The notes under the pieces: model-generated
The model's database searches: none
Seen by the model: the letters and a program-made list of their open reading frames with translations, nothing else
What the model was told of the DNA's origin: nothing
Source: an uncultured Shimia sp.
Lineage (GTDB): Bacteria; Pseudomonadota; Alphaproteobacteria; Rhodobacterales; Rhodobacteraceae
Length of the DNA stretch: 64,000 bases
Assembly (NCBI GenBank): GCA_937897325.1
Contig: CALCOY010000070.1
Span: forward strand, 30,669 to 94,668
Reading direction: 5' to 3'
Translations under genes and position numbers: made by a program
Shown: positions 1-10,806 of the stretch, piece after piece
Layout: each line of letters opens with the position of its first letter
Numbering within the stretch: the stretch's first letter is position 1

Positions 1-505
1 GGTGCCTGTGATGCAAAAGGGACAGCGCTCCCGCCAACCGGTCAATGTCGGTTCCGTGAAAGCTCGCGACGCCGAACAGGACTTCTATCTCATGCTCTGC
101 CACATACTCGGCAAGCCCCATCCAAAGGTGATACATCGCCGTCCCGCCGCGGTAAGCCGCATGAAGACACGACCTCCCTAGTTCCAGCAGTTTGCGACCT
201 GATCCAGTCAGTTGCGAAAGGTTGTATTCATCCGCCGAATAGAATTGGCCCGCCTTGACCGCCTGATCCGATCGCAGCAGCCGGTACACCCCGACAACAC
301 GGCCCGCACTGTCATCAAAAAGTAGCATATGGTCGAAGAACGGATCGAACCTGTCCCGCTCGAGCCGAGCCTCGTGATCGACCAGCGCCCCGCCGCCCTT
401 CAACTCTTCCACGAAGACCTCGTATCGCAGTCGTTGCGCCGCGCGCAGGTCCTCCTCGGTCGAGGCCATCGCAATGCGGAATGAAGGAGAAGCGGTTGAG
501 ATCAT
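1..505 (-). CDS. olsB: L-ornithine N-alpha-acyltransferase OlsB, 3' end cut by the window edge
   Basis: I translated this frame by hand; it is open from an ATG at 503-505 to the left edge, giving 168 residues of an unfinished protein. The sequence has the OlsB pattern: an N-terminal block RAAQRLRYEVFVEEL, then a long acyl-acceptor region with FDPFFDHMLLFD, GVYRLLR and ELGRSCLH. Family knowledge: OlsB transfers a 3-hydroxyacyl chain from acyl carrier protein to ornithine, giving lyso-ornithine lipid, a membrane lipid of phosphate-starved bacteria; OlsA often follows, here outside the window. The GNAT-like fold is cytoplasmic or membrane-associated. Start chosen because no better ATG lies upstream in frame. 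An alternative name would be a generic hemolysin/acyltransferase-like GNAT protein. Confidence 0.85.
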   Translation of the reverse strand, partial: MISTASPSFRIAMASTEEDLRAAQRLRYEVFVEELKGGGALVDHEARLERDRFDPFFDHMLLFDDSAGRVVGVYRLLRSDQAVKAGQFYSADEYNLSQLTGSGRKLLELGRSCLHAAYRGGTAMYHLWMGLAEYVAEHEIEVLFGVASFHGTDIDRLAGALSLLHHRH

Positions 506-592
506 GGCTGGGCAGTTAAGTAATGTGCCTTGTTTTGGCAAAGAAAAACCGATTTGGCCTCGTTCGGCATTCTTTCGTTAACCTTTCAACAA

Positions 593-781
593 CTATATCG
601 TTTCATCAAAAACCGGGAGCAAAGCGATGCGGGTGCTGTCAATGACGATCTTGCCTTCCTCTCGGAAGTTAACGGTTACCCTCGCCCCGATATTGCTTTG
701 GACCTGACCAATCCCCCATTCCGCACGATCGGGATGGCGCACCAGCATACCAGGGGCCAGTATCGCATTGAGATCTTCCAT
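593..781 (-). CDS. small DUF3553 domain protein
   Basis: A 62-residue protein starting MEDLNAILAPGMLVRHP. The pattern of a hydrophobic start, then VRHPDRAEWGIGQVQS, GARVTVNF and a basic, valine-rich end matches the DUF3553 family, small beta-rich domains also found at the end of some UvrD/PcrA helicases. I chose the internal ATG at 781 because the conserved domain begins there; the longer frame reading back to 973 lies inside the oppositely oriented chpT and looks like a shadow. It is divergent from chpT, with about 30 bases between the two starts, so both probably use one short divergent control region. Function unknown; nucleic-acid binding is an inference from the family. Confidence 0.75.
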   Translation of the reverse strand: MEDLNAILAPGMLVRHPDRAEWGIGQVQSNIGARVTVNFREEGKIVIDSTRIALLPVFDETI

Positions 782-812
782 AGGACACAACCCCGCGGCA
801 GGAGAGAATTGA

Positions 813-1409
813 ATGGCACAAAATGACGCGACCCTCGCAGCCCTGATTGGAAGCCGCATCTGCCATGACCTGATATCGCCGATCGGGGCGATCAACAATG
901 GTCTCGAATTGCTGGGCATGACGATGAAGGACAGCGGGCCGGAGCTGGACCTGATCTCGGAAAGTGTGCGCAATGCCAGCGCACGTATTCGGTTCTTTCG
1001 CCTCGCCTTCGGCGGCGGCGGTGATCAGCAGCTTGGCCGGGGTGAGATTGCCGGCGTGCTGGACGACTTCACCCATGGTGGACGTGTCTCGATCAGCTAC
1101 CACCCGACCGGAGCTTACTCGCGCACCGAAATGCGGATGATTTTTCTGGCCATTTTAAGCATCGAAAGCGCGCTGGCCTATGGTGGCGAGATTTCGGTTG
1201 ACGAAACCAACAACAGCTGGACGCTGATCGGCAGGGGCGAAAAGCTGAATGTCGACCAGACCCACTGGAACCTACTCGCAAGCCCCGCCTCCGAAATCAC
1301 CATCCCCCCATCGCATGTGCAATTCGCCATGTTGCCTATCGTTGCGTCAGAAGCAGGACGCCGAACGATCGTCGCCATCGACGAGACAACAGTCCGGATC
1401 AGCTTTTAA
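813..1409 (+). CDS. chpT: ChpT histidine phosphotransferase of the CckA-CtrA phosphorelay
   Basis: 198 residues with the histidine phosphotransfer box [17 protein letters not shown], the phospho-accepting histidine being His18. The C-terminal half resembles a degenerate GHKL ATPase fold, as expected for ChpT. Family knowledge: ChpT dimers take phosphate from the receiver domain of CckA and hand it to CtrA (and CpdR). In Rhodobacteraceae this pathway governs motility, gene-transfer-agent production and related processes. The start ATG is preceded by GGAGAG. The gene ends convergently with proA, the two stop regions overlapping by four bases. The partner kinase cckA is in the same window, 36 kb away. 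Strong call, based on the His box and the alphaproteobacterial context. Confidence 0.88.
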   Translation: MAQNDATLAALIGSRICHDLISPIGAINNGLELLGMTMKDSGPELDLISESVRNASARIRFFRLAFGGGGDQQLGRGEIAGVLDDFTHGGRVSISYHPTGAYSRTEMRMIFLAILSIESALAYGGEISVDETNNSWTLIGRGEKLNVDQTHWNLLASPASEITIPPSHVQFAMLPIVASEAGRRTIVAIDETTVRISF

Positions 1410-2671
1410 CTGCGGGTCGTCCCGTCACCGCGGACGAGATATTTGAAGCTTGTTAACTGTGGTGCCCCAACAGGTCCACGCGCATGCATCTTGCCCGTCG
1501 CGATACCGATTTCGGCACCCATCCCGAACTCACCGCCATCGGCAAACTGAGTCGACGCATTGTGCATGAGGATTGCGCTATCGAGACGTGATATGAAATA
1601 TGCCGCAGCCTGATCATCCTCGGTCATGATGCAGTCGGTATGGTTCGAGCCGTATTGGCGTATATGCGCAATGGCAGCATCAATGTCATCCACCACTCGC
1701 GCTGCTATGATCATGTCGAGGTATTCGCGCCCCCAATCCTCTTCGCTGGCCCGCGCCGTACCCGCGATCACTGACAACGTGGCGCCAGCCCGAACCTCGA
1801 CGCCTGCATCTATCAGCGCACGCACGAGACCCTGTCCAATAGAGTCGGCCACGTCCTTGTGGATCAATAGACATTCTACGGCCCCGCAAATGCCTGTCCT
1901 CCGGGTCTTGGCGTTCATCACGACCTTCAGCGTCCTTTGCGGATCAGCGTCTTTGTCGACGTAAATGTGCACGATCCCTTCTAGATGTGCGAAAACCGGA
2001 ACGCGCGCTTCACGCTGCACCAGGCCAACAAGTCCCTTGCCACCGCGCGGCACAATCACGTCGATATGGTCCGTCATTGTCAGCATCTCGCTGACTGCCG
2101 CACGATCCCGTGTTGGTACGAGCTGAATCGCATCCCTAGGCAGCCCGGCGCTGCGCAGCCCCTCGACAAGGCAGGCATAGATCGCCTTCGAGGAGTTAAA
2201 GCTTTCAGATCCACCCCGCAATATAACCGCATTGCCCGCCTTTAGGCACAGCGCCCCCGCATCTGCAGTGACATTCGGGCGACTTTCATAAATCACGCCG
2301 ATCACACCCAAAGGCGTTCGCACCCGCTGAATGTTGAGACCGGAGGGTTGATCCCAGTCTTCCAGTACCTGACCCACCGGATCGGGCTGCTCTGCAACGC
2401 TGCGCAGACCGTCCACCATGCCCTGGATGCGATCTTCGGTCAGCTTGAGCCGGTCCTTCATCGCATCTGACAGACCTTTTTCGCGAGCAAAGTCCATGTC
2501 CCTAGCATTGGCCGCAACGATATCAGAGCGCTTATCCCAGACGGCATCAGCTGCATCCAGGAGCGCCGCGCGCTTCTTCTCTGCACTCGCAAAGGCCAAA
2601 TCTTCCGACGCCGCCTTTGCGCGTGCCCCCAGATCGGCCATCAATACGGGGATTTCATCAAGATCTTTCAT
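1406..2671 (-). CDS. proA: gamma-glutamyl phosphate reductase (proline synthesis step 2)
   Basis: 421 residues, full length for ProA. It reduces gamma-glutamyl phosphate to glutamate semialdehyde with NADPH in the cytoplasm. The aldehyde-dehydrogenase-like motifs are present: [16 protein letters not shown] near residue 120, [14 protein letters not shown], and the catalytic cysteine region [14 protein letters not shown] near residue 255. A GAGGA ribosome site lies just upstream of the ATG. It is the last gene of a minus-strand run obgE-proB-proA, 24 bases after proB, and should be cotranscribed with its substrate-producing kinase. Nothing odd seen apart from the 4-base convergent overlap with chpT. 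Confidence 0.97.
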   Translation of the reverse strand: MKDLDEIPVLMADLGARAKAASEDLAFASAEKKRAALLDAADAVWDKRSDIVAANARDMDFAREKGLSDAMKDRLKLTEDRIQGMVDGLRSVAEQPDPVGQVLEDWDQPSGLNIQRVRTPLGVIGVIYESRPNVTADAGALCLKAGNAVILRGGSESFNSSKAIYACLVEGLRSAGLPRDAIQLVPTRDRAAVSEMLTMTDHIDVIVPRGGKGLVGLVQREARVPVFAHLEGIVHIYVDKDADPQRTLKVVMNAKTRRTGICGAVECLLIHKDVADSIGQGLVRALIDAGVEVRAGATLSVIAGTARASEEDWGREYLDMIIAARVVDDIDAAIAHIRQYGSNHTDCIMTEDDQAAAYFISRLDSAILMHNASTQFADGGEFGMGAEIGIATGKMHARGPVGAPQLTSFKYLVRGDGTTRS

Positions 2672-2695
2672 CCGATTGTCCTCATATGCTTCGGC

Positions 2696-4824
<2,129 letters not shown>

Positions 4825-4850
4825 CTAGCGCGGGTGACTTACCCCCGCAA

Positions 4851-5393
4851 TCAGAGTTTGCGCAAATAGGTCCATGTAGGCACGTTGGCATCGCGCGCGA
4901 CCGAATAGCTTTCGGCGTCGCCCAGATATTCAAACCCACAATGCGTCAGGACCTTGGCCGAGGCGAGATTGTCCTGAAAGACCGACGCGAACATAGTCGC
5001 ATTCTCAAACGGGTTGGCATTTACCAAGGCCTGAACGGCATCCGACGCGAGACCTGTGTTCCAGTCGGGCGGCGCCACCCAATAGCCGACCTCGCACTGG
5101 TTTCGGTCCATCCGCTCCAGCGAGATCAGGCCCATCACCTCAGACCCGCCGGTCTTGGTGCCGTCCATCACCCAGACATCTTCGTCGCGCACATCTTTCA
5201 TGGCGCGGGTGACAAAATCTTCGGTCATGCCCGGCGGAACGGGATGTGGGATCGAAGTTGTCATGCGCGCCACGCGCTTGTCGCTGGCATAATGCTCGAT
5301 CAAGCCCTGATCTGACTTCCGAAGCGGGCGCAGGTCAAAACGGTCCGTTTCAATCACAGGTTGGGCAACGATTTTTCCCATTTCCATCGTCAT
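4851..5393 (-). CDS. GNAT acetyltransferase (RimJ/RimL type)
   Basis: 180 residues. It begins with a RimJ/RimL-like N-terminus, ETDRFDLRPLRKSD, and has a central region with GLISLERMDRNQCEVGYWV and a C-terminal NLASAKVLTHCGFEYLGD, the part of the GNAT fold that closes over acetyl-CoA. The substrate is unknown; the group includes N-terminal ribosomal protein and small-molecule acetylases. Its start codon overlaps the stop of the LysE exporter gene (ATGA), and three such genes plus the exporter form one tightly coupled series between rpmA and obgE. Confidence 0.85.
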   Translation of the reverse strand: MTMEMGKIVAQPVIETDRFDLRPLRKSDQGLIEHYASDKRVARMTTSIPHPVPPGMTEDFVTRAMKDVRDEDVWVMDGTKTGGSEVMGLISLERMDRNQCEVGYWVAPPDWNTGLASDAVQALVNANPFENATMFASVFQDNLASAKVLTHCGFEYLGDAESYSVARDANVPTWTYLRKL

Positions 5394-5992
5394 GTCCCTC
5401 CTCCGAACACTACAAACAGAACAGACGCGACGGTCAGCGCCGCGAGGCTGTACATCAGATAAGGTTCCGCTCGCGTTCCTGCGAGGGTCTGCGCAATTCT
5501 ATCTCCAGCAAATGTCCAAATTGGGTGGAGAATAAGCTGACAGGCGAGCAATATAGTGGCGATCATTGCTGTTGCGTAAACAGTCGAAGTGCCGGGCGCC
5601 ACAAAACCAGTAAAGCCCGCAACAATCATCGCCCAAGCCTTTGGGTTGAGCGGGTGGACGATCAGACCAACTGCAAAGCCCGGTGCCTGATCCGCTGACC
5701 GCTCTGTAGGCAGGCGCAGGTTTGCGACTTTCCAGGCCAGCCAGATAATATAAGCAGCCGAGGCCCATTTGAGCACTTCAAACACCCAAGGGGCCTCGCT
5801 TGACAACTCCATCAAGCCAAAGCCAACAGGCCAGATGATGAACTGCTTTCCAAGGGCAACGCCGGCCATAAACGGCAGCGCGCCGCGAAATCCGTAGCGC
5901 GCACCGGTGGCAAGCAGCGCCATATTGGCAGGTCCCGGTGTGCCAACCTGTGAGGCCGCAAACACTGCAAATGATGTGACTGCAACGCTCAT
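5390..5992 (-). CDS. LysE/RhtB family amino acid exporter
   Basis: 200 residues with about six hydrophobic segments. The N-terminus TPGPANMALLATGARYGFRGAL carries the family hallmark GPxN region and an early small-residue-rich helix, and a second conserved region LNPKAWAMIVAGF sits mid-protein, where the family has NPKA. Members export amino acids or related small molecules across the inner membrane by proton motive force. It shares ATGA overlaps with acetyltransferase genes on both sides, so it is translated as part of a four-gene unit. A link between an exporter and acetyltransferases (modified amino acid export) is only an inference from position. Confidence 0.87.
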   Translation of the reverse strand: MSVAVTSFAVFAASQVGTPGPANMALLATGARYGFRGALPFMAGVALGKQFIIWPVGFGLMELSSEAPWVFEVLKWASAAYIIWLAWKVANLRLPTERSADQAPGFAVGLIVHPLNPKAWAMIVAGFTGFVAPGTSTVYATAMIATILLACQLILHPIWTFAGDRIAQTLAGTRAEPYLMYSLAALTVASVLFVVFGGGT

Positions 5993-6543
5993 GACAAACG
6001 CCTCAGATCGCTGGGCAGAAGCCCAAGGATGAGGTCATCGTGCCAGATATTATCGATCAGCGCGGATTCCCGCTCGCGTCCTTCGACGACGAACCCGACC
6101 TTCTTATAGGCTGCGACCGCACGTTCATTGAACGCCAGAACACGGCAGGTTAGCCGATGCAGCTTCAACGCATCAAACACATAAGCAGCAAGCACTTGCA
6201 TGGCTTCGGTCCCGTAGCCTCTGCCAAGTCTTTCTTCTGAAAGAAGGCCAATGGCAATGTAGGCCCGAAGATCCGCGCGGTTGATGCTGTGCAAGCGAAC
6301 CGCCCCGATCAACGCGCCTTCAGCCTCGATCAACCAAGCATTCGGATCAGTTCCGTGCGCATCGATCCACGCTTTGGCCGCATCCTTAGTAATAGGACGT
6401 AGCTGTGCTGGATCCGCTCCGAACATCCGCTGGATCTCGGCCGAATTGCCAAGCGCAAAGCGTGCTTCGACATCTCCGTCAACTACACCCCGCAGCACAA
6501 CGCGCTGCCCGCGAATACATGGACGGTCCGGATAAGCGCTCAT
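5989..6543 (-). CDS. GNAT acetyltransferase (RimJ/RimL type)
   Basis: 184 residues from the ATG at 6543 (MSAYPDRP). I prefer this start to the one five codons upstream because it creates an ATGA overlap with the preceding gene, matching its neighbours. Motifs: IRGQRVVLRGVVDGDVEARF at the N-terminus, SEERLGRGYGTEAMQVLAAY with the acetyl-CoA-binding R-x-x-G-x-G/A turn, and FNERAVAAYKKVGFVVEGR near the C-terminus. Substrate unknown. It is the second gene of the coupled acetyltransferase/exporter series. Confidence 0.86.
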   Translation of the reverse strand: MSAYPDRPCIRGQRVVLRGVVDGDVEARFALGNSAEIQRMFGADPAQLRPITKDAAKAWIDAHGTDPNAWLIEAEGALIGAVRLHSINRADLRAYIAIGLLSEERLGRGYGTEAMQVLAAYVFDALKLHRLTCRVLAFNERAVAAYKKVGFVVEGRERESALIDNIWHDDLILGLLPSDLRRLS

Positions 6544-7040
6544 GTTCGGGCCTCCCATGCTGCCTTGCTCAGCACCATGCGTTGAAGCGGCACCGTCTGA
6601 CCTGTCGAGAGGGGGGTCGCGTCAATCACCTTGGTCGGGACAAAACCCAGCTTTTCCAGCACCCTGGCCGACCCCCTGTTGCCGACCAGATAGCCCGATA
6701 TCAGATCGGCATCTTCGCGCGCAAAGTATTCGGTGACAATCGCCTCACCAGCCTCTGTCGCAAACCCCTGGCCCCAATACGGCTTGCCAAACCAATAGCC
6801 GAGCTGTTCCGCAGTTGAGATAACACCGATCAAGACCCCGTCACGAAGAACGGCAAAATGCATGTCGTCAGACGCGATCTTCCGGAGGAAATCGTCGGCG
6901 TCTTTGCGAGTGTAGGGGTGCGGCACGCGCGTGAGCCAACGGGCAACGTCAATGTCGCTCACCAGATCGGTCACCTGGTCCGCATCGCTAGGGTGAAGTT
7001 GCCGCAGCTGCAACCGCTTGGTGGTGAAAATGTCGGTCAT
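6540..7040 (-). CDS. GNAT acetyltransferase
   Basis: 166 residues from the ATG at 7040 (MTDIFTTKRLQLRQ); a TTG six codons upstream is possible but places the start near the rpmA terminator hairpin. The sequence has GYWFGKPYWGQGFATEAGEA, with the acetyl-CoA loop GQGFA, and GNRGSARVLEKLGFV. It is the first gene of the four-gene coupled series, lying after the terminator that closes the rplU-rpmA operon, so it may have its own promoter or depend on read-through. Substrate unknown. Confidence 0.85.
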   Translation of the reverse strand: MTDIFTTKRLQLRQLHPSDADQVTDLVSDIDVARWLTRVPHPYTRKDADDFLRKIASDDMHFAVLRDGVLIGVISTAEQLGYWFGKPYWGQGFATEAGEAIVTEYFAREDADLISGYLVGNRGSARVLEKLGFVPTKVIDATPLSTGQTVPLQRMVLSKAAWEART

Positions 7041-7061
7041 GGGACCGCTCCAAACCAAATG

Positions 7062-7091
7062 AAAAGGGGACCGGCGTTTCGGCCGATCCCC
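7062..7091 (-). terminator. Rho-independent terminator after rpmA
   Basis: Read on the minus strand, a 10-bp stem (7082-7091 pairing with 7066-7075, one G-U pair) with a six-base loop is followed by TTTT at 7062-7065 and another short T run. It lies 31 bases after the rpmA stop, where a ribosomal protein operon would be expected to end. Confidence 0.75.
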
Positions 7092-7121
7092 TGGTAAATT
7101 CTGTACCTGTCTAGGTTCGGC

Positions 7122-7391
7122 TTACTCGGCGGCCTCCGCCTGCGGGAGCACCGAAATAAATGTGCGGCCTTTAAGACCCTTGTGGAAAGTCACGGCCCCT
7201 TCGACCGTCGCAAAGATCGTATGGTCTTTGCCCATGCCGACGCCGTTGCCCGGCCAAAACTTCGTACCGCGCTGCCGCACGATGATGTTTCCGGGAATCG
7301 CGGCCTGACCGCCATACAACTTCACACCAAGGCGACGGCCCGCGGAGTCGCGACCGTTCCGGGATGAACCGCCTGCTTTTTTATGTGCCAT
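7122..7391 (-). CDS. rpmA: 50S ribosomal protein L27
   Basis: 89 residues beginning [20 protein letters not shown], the unmistakable L27 N-terminus whose tail reaches the peptidyl transferase centre. The body [19 protein letters not shown] is also canonical. There is no N-terminal extension of the kind cleaved in Firmicutes. It follows rplU by 12 bases, forming the standard rplU-rpmA operon, and is followed by a terminator. Confidence 0.98.
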   Translation of the reverse strand: MAHKKAGGSSRNGRDSAGRRLGVKLYGGQAAIPGNIIVRQRGTKFWPGNGVGMGKDHTIFATVEGAVTFHKGLKGRTFISVLPQAEAAE

Positions 7392-7403
7392 GCGTCTCTC
7401 TCC

Positions 7404-8060
7404 TTAGCCGTTGGCCAGTTCTTTGGCCTGGTCGATCCAGCCTTCACGCTCGATCCGGCCTTTGAACGACAGTTTCTCGTCCATAGCAGCAACGTCCTCT
7501 TCGGTCCATGCTGCAATCTGCGCGAAGGTGGTGACACCGGCCTCCAGCAGTTTTTTCTCAAGCGCAGGGCCAACACCGGATAACTTCTTGAGATCATCTG
7601 CAGCAGCGCCAGCCGCAGGTGCCTCGGATTTGGGTGCTTCGGCCTTCGCCTCTTTTTTAGGTGCGGCCTTCTTTGCGGTTTCTGCGGCTGGTGCCGCTTC
7701 AAAACCTGCGCCACCAACGGCAGCCATCACGCCGGACTTCGCTGCGCCGGACGCGAGGATGTCTGTGATCTTGACCAGCGTCAGCTTCTGACGGTGGCCC
7801 TTTGTGCGCTTCGACGAATGCTTCCTGCGGCGCTTCACAAAGTTGATGACCTTCTCGCCCTTGATCTGGTCAATGACTTCGGCCTGGACGCCCGCATCCG
7901 CCACAAGTGGGGCGCCAACGATCGGATTGTCGCCGCCCAGCATAAGAATGTCGTTGAATTGAACCTTATCGCCCGCAGCAGCTGCCAGTTTCTCGACGCG
8001 AAGCATATCGCCCGCTTGAACCTTGTACTGCTTGCCGCCGGTCTTCAGAACCGCGAACAT
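7404..8060 (-). CDS. rplU: 50S ribosomal protein L21 with a C-terminal helix-hairpin-helix extension
   Basis: 218 residues, about twice the usual L21 length of near 103. Residues 1-105 are normal L21 ([38 protein letters not shown] basic loop). Then follow an Ala/Lys/Glu-rich linker and, from about residue 155, a domain reading [19 protein letters not shown] and [19 protein letters not shown], which is a helix-hairpin-helix fold. Similar tails are known in Rhodobacterales L21. The ATG at 8060 is chosen because the L21 family starts exactly there. It heads the rplU-rpmA operon. The role of the tail is unknown; binding to rRNA or DNA is an inference. Confidence 0.95.
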   Translation of the reverse strand: MFAVLKTGGKQYKVQAGDMLRVEKLAAAAGDKVQFNDILMLGGDNPIVGAPLVADAGVQAEVIDQIKGEKVINFVKRRRKHSSKRTKGHRQKLTLVKITDILASGAAKSGVMAAVGGAGFEAAPAAETAKKAAPKKEAKAEAPKSEAPAAGAAADDLKKLSGVGPALEKKLLEAGVTTFAQIAAWTEEDVAAMDEKLSFKGRIEREGWIDQAKELANG

Positions 8061-8155
8061 CGCTTCTTCCTTTGTGTCCCGCGTTCTATGGCCACCCAAT
8101 GGGTGTTTTGACCTTTGGCCGCCTCGAACAGCGCGCCCGATCGGGCGAGGTGAAT

Positions 8156-8180
8156 CAAAAAAGATCGGAGTGTTCCGATC
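8156..8180 (-). terminator. Rho-independent terminator after the DUF2059 pair
   Basis: On the minus strand a perfect 7-bp stem (GATCGGA with TCCGATC, loop of four bases) is followed by six T. It lies 48 bases after the stop of the DUF2059 gene at 8229 and before rplU, so it would separate these two minus-strand units. Confidence 0.75.
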
Positions 8181-8228
8181 AGATGCGCGCTTATCTGCAC
8201 AATGCCCAGGCCTGTCAACCCTGCCCTG

Positions 8229-9023
8229 TTATATCTCGTCTTCTGTCAGAAAAAGCGCCGCCGCCTGACCAAGAGCAAAAGATATATCCTCATAAGCCGC
8301 GCCATACGCCTCGAATATCGCGCGGTTCAGCCGCTGTCCGACATCCGTTTTACAGAACGCGAGATAGGTCTCGATGTCCTGGTCTTCCATAGGGGAAAGG
8401 GCAAGCGTTACGTAAGCCTGCAACCACGATACGATATCCGCACGATAAGCCGGTTCGCTGGCCCAGGTGTCAGAAAGCATATCCTCTTCGCTCAAACCCT
8501 CCATGCCGCCAGCAACGAGGCCTTGCGCGAAGCGGAGATCGGATTGCAGGGCATTCTGCACGTTTAACTCTACAAGATCGTTGATTTCGATGTAGCGCGA
8601 CACATACATCAGTGGCGGATTTTCCTCGGCGATCCGCCGGGCTGCGGCCTCCACATCCGGATCCATGAAGGCGCTGCGGGCATCGACTTCAAGCTGGATA
8701 ATCCATTGTCCCAGATCGGATTCCAGGAACATGAGGGCCGCTTCGACATCTGTCCCGATGTAGTGATCCGACAAATGACTGCTTATGAGCGCCTTCAGCC
8801 GCATCGGAGAATAGATCTGACGAGCCTGTTGCAACCAAACTGAACCTCCCGCCCCGCCCAGCATGTCCGCGTCAAGGTCTTTGGCGCCCTGCATGCCTTC
8901 TTTTGAGATAATCTCGACCAATTCCGGGACGTGCATCGCCGTGATGAGGCGGTCAACGTGATCCTGCGCAAGGGCTCCGCCCGACCAAAATATCATGACG
9001 CAGGTCAGCGTGATGCGATGCAC
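8229..9023 (-). CDS. secreted DUF2059 family protein (second of a pair)
   Basis: 264 residues with a clear signal peptide (MHRITLTCVMIFWSGGALAQ, likely cut after Ala-Leu-Ala). The rest is helical and hydrophilic, containing MRLKALISSHLSDHY and the C-terminal FCKTDVGQRLNRAIFEAYG, where DUF2059 proteins have the pattern F-x-x-T-x-x-G-x-x. It matches the neighbouring gene at 9026 in length and layout, which suggests tandem duplication. Only two bases separate the two genes, so they are cotranscribed. Location is periplasmic by inference; no biochemical role is known to me. Confidence 0.8.
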   Translation of the reverse strand: MHRITLTCVMIFWSGGALAQDHVDRLITAMHVPELVEIISKEGMQGAKDLDADMLGGAGGSVWLQQARQIYSPMRLKALISSHLSDHYIGTDVEAALMFLESDLGQWIIQLEVDARSAFMDPDVEAAARRIAEENPPLMYVSRYIEINDLVELNVQNALQSDLRFAQGLVAGGMEGLSEEDMLSDTWASEPAYRADIVSWLQAYVTLALSPMEDQDIETYLAFCKTDVGQRLNRAIFEAYGAAYEDISFALGQAAALFLTEDEI

Positions 9024-9025
9024 GC

Positions 9026-9853
9026 TTAAAGATCCTGACTTGGCTGAAGCCGCGACATCGCCTGAGCCAATGCCTCGAACCGATTTGCCATCACTTCGTA
9101 TTGTACGGCATTCATCAGGTCATAGACCTCTCGCATATCAGGGTGTTCCAAAGCCTCCGCATAGGCCAGCACCTCTTCATCCGCGAAGGCCTGATAGGTG
9201 TAGGCTGCCCCTTCCAGCGCAGATTGTTCAATGCCCGCGCGCATCTCTTCCTGGTCGTTGGCCAGCATTTCGCGCAGGTCGGGCTCGTCCATTGGCAGAT
9301 CAATCACACCCGCTGCGGCCGCGGCCATCAGGAACCTTACCTGCACCTCCTGTATCGCCCGAATGGACGTTCCCGCACTGTCGCTTGCAGCGTTCATGCG
9401 CTGAAAGTATTCAAGGCGTGGGCTTTCCAGCCGTTCCAATCCCTCAATGATGGCTGCGCCGCTCTCATCCTTGAGCGCGTTATCCTCTTCCATATGCGAC
9501 TGATTTTCGACCACGACCAGGCGTTTGCCCAGATCAGATGTGTAGAAATCAGTAGCATGTTTCAAAAGCTCATCCGTCAGCGTTTGTTCCAGAATGTCGA
9601 GCGCCAGGTCATGCATGACCTCAACCTCGAAAACCTCGTTTGTTAGGCGCTTCCACTCTGACCCGAAATCCTCGGCATCCAGCCCCAGCATTTGAGGGGC
9701 AGAGCTTGCAGAAAGTTTGATGCTTTCGAGCGCAACATCAAAACCGGTGATTTCCAGAAATTCTTCCGTCTTTGCCCGGTCCGCAGCAAGTGCTGCCCCG
9801 GCCCAGATCAGGCAAGCGACAATCGCAAAACCGGTATGTCTGACAAAACCCAT
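9026..9853 (-). CDS. secreted DUF2059 family protein (first of a pair)
   Basis: 275 residues from the ATG at 9853, chosen because AAAGGGAG sits five bases upstream; an ATG five codons earlier has no such site. The signal peptide is MGFVRHTGFAIVACLIWAGA followed by ALAADR. The mature part has two similar helical halves, with TDELLKHATDFYTSDLGKRL in the first and a matching YAEALEHPDMREVYDLMNA in the second. The paralogue lies two bases downstream. Periplasmic location is inferred. Function unknown. Confidence 0.8.
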   Translation of the reverse strand: MGFVRHTGFAIVACLIWAGAALAADRAKTEEFLEITGFDVALESIKLSASSAPQMLGLDAEDFGSEWKRLTNEVFEVEVMHDLALDILEQTLTDELLKHATDFYTSDLGKRLVVVENQSHMEEDNALKDESGAAIIEGLERLESPRLEYFQRMNAASDSAGTSIRAIQEVQVRFLMAAAAAGVIDLPMDEPDLREMLANDQEEMRAGIEQSALEGAAYTYQAFADEEVLAYAEALEHPDMREVYDLMNAVQYEVMANRFEALAQAMSRLQPSQDL

Positions 9854-10051
9854 GGTGCTCCCTTTCATTTACTTGAAAATTTAGAGATTTCGGCGGGGTT
9901 TTCCATGCAAATAAAGAAAAGCAGCATGCTATGTGCGAAGAGGGGTCTCGACCGTTCCGTTGTACGGCGCGTCTTCAGGTCAAATGGTTTTTGATAAAAG
10001 CGCCTTGCCAGCTTGCAGACTTGGCATTAGACGAACGTTTCAGACCCCCGC

Positions 10052-10141
10052 GGAGAGGTGCCGGAGTGGTCGAACGGGGCGGTCTCGAAAACCGTTGTGG
10101 GCGCAAGTCCACCCAGGGTTCGAATCCCTGTCTCTCCGCCA
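10052..10141 (+). tRNA. tRNA-Ser (anticodon CGA)
   Basis: A complete type II tRNA folds by hand. The acceptor stem 10052-10058 pairs with 10131-10137 (six Watson-Crick pairs and one G-U), the discriminator is G and CCA is encoded. The anticodon stem 10079-10083/10091-10095 encloses loop CTCGAAA with anticodon CGA at 10086-10088. The variable arm is long, as in serine tRNAs, and the T loop is TTCGAAT. It reads UCG codons. The remains of an integrative element begin just after its 3' end. Confidence 0.95.
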
Positions 10142-10806
10142 TTTTCCAATTTTGGCCAAAATACCGAAAAAATCTCAATTTTTCAGATACTTGCGGGGTT
10201 CGAGCGCCCTCTTTTTGGGAATACGCCAAACCCTCAAAAACCACGAGGCGAAGCACTACACGCTTTGTGATGAGGTCACCTAAGTCGTTGTTTTCCAAAG
10301 CTCGTAGGGGTTTGCGAGGGTCTTACAAGCGAGTTCGAACGACCCCTCGAATGGGTATTTTTGACCACTGCTTTGTTCGACCTGATCCTGCGTGAGCAGC
10401 TTTTGCCTTTCAAGCTCGCTGATCTTGTCCTCGTAGGCCGAGATCACACGGGGGTTAGACGCATCCAGAATGCGCTCCAACAGGCTTCCGATCTTCGCTT
10501 CAATCTCGCCGAGCTTCCGTTGTGGCGTTTCTGCAGTTTGACTAGCTTGCTCCAGCCGCTGGTTCCAAGCATCGGCAAACATCGCTTTCACGATATCAAA
10601 CACGCCTTTTGCAGTGTCAGGCTTTGTTGAACCCTCTCAAAGTCGCCTTCGAGCTGGTCCCGTCTGATGGATTCGCGATAACTCTCACACCCCTTTTGGG
10701 CGCACATATAATACGGATCACGTTTGCCAGTCTTGGACTTCGACCAGCAAGCTGCGAGCGGATGATCGCAATCATCGCAAAGGATAAAGCCATGTGGCGG
10801 GAAGTC
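10142..10806 (-). pseudogene. C-terminal remnant of a large serine recombinase, two frameshifts
   Basis: Three overlapping frames rebuild one protein tail. From 10806 the frame reads a zinc ribbon HGFILCDDCDHPLAACWSKS, KTGKRDPYYMCAQKGCESYR and then the basic helix SIRRDQLEGDFERVQQSLT. It goes out of frame near 10620 and continues as FDIVKAMFADAWNQRLEQAS and the coiled coil up to NPYELWKT. It goes out of frame again near 10290 and ends as NDLGDLITKRVVLRL, LAYSQKEGARTPQVS. One missing base at each site would restore the frame, the second in a run of four A. The catalytic N-terminal domain is absent. It abuts tRNA-Ser, a typical landing site of integrative elements. Confidence 0.85.

Noticed and set aside
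505..812. CtrA box upstream of chpT
   Set aside because: TTAA occurs twice in this gap, but no second half is found at seven bases' distance.
669..1103. Long minus-strand frame across chpT
   Set aside because: It lies entirely inside the well-supported chpT and DUF3553 region, has no domain and low-complexity composition; it is a shadow frame of GC-rich DNA.
9975..10298. Minus-strand frame that includes the tRNA-Ser gene
   Set aside because: Its right part belongs to the recombinase remnant, but its left part (AERQGFEPW onward) is merely the antisense of the tRNA and is often misannotated as a protein.
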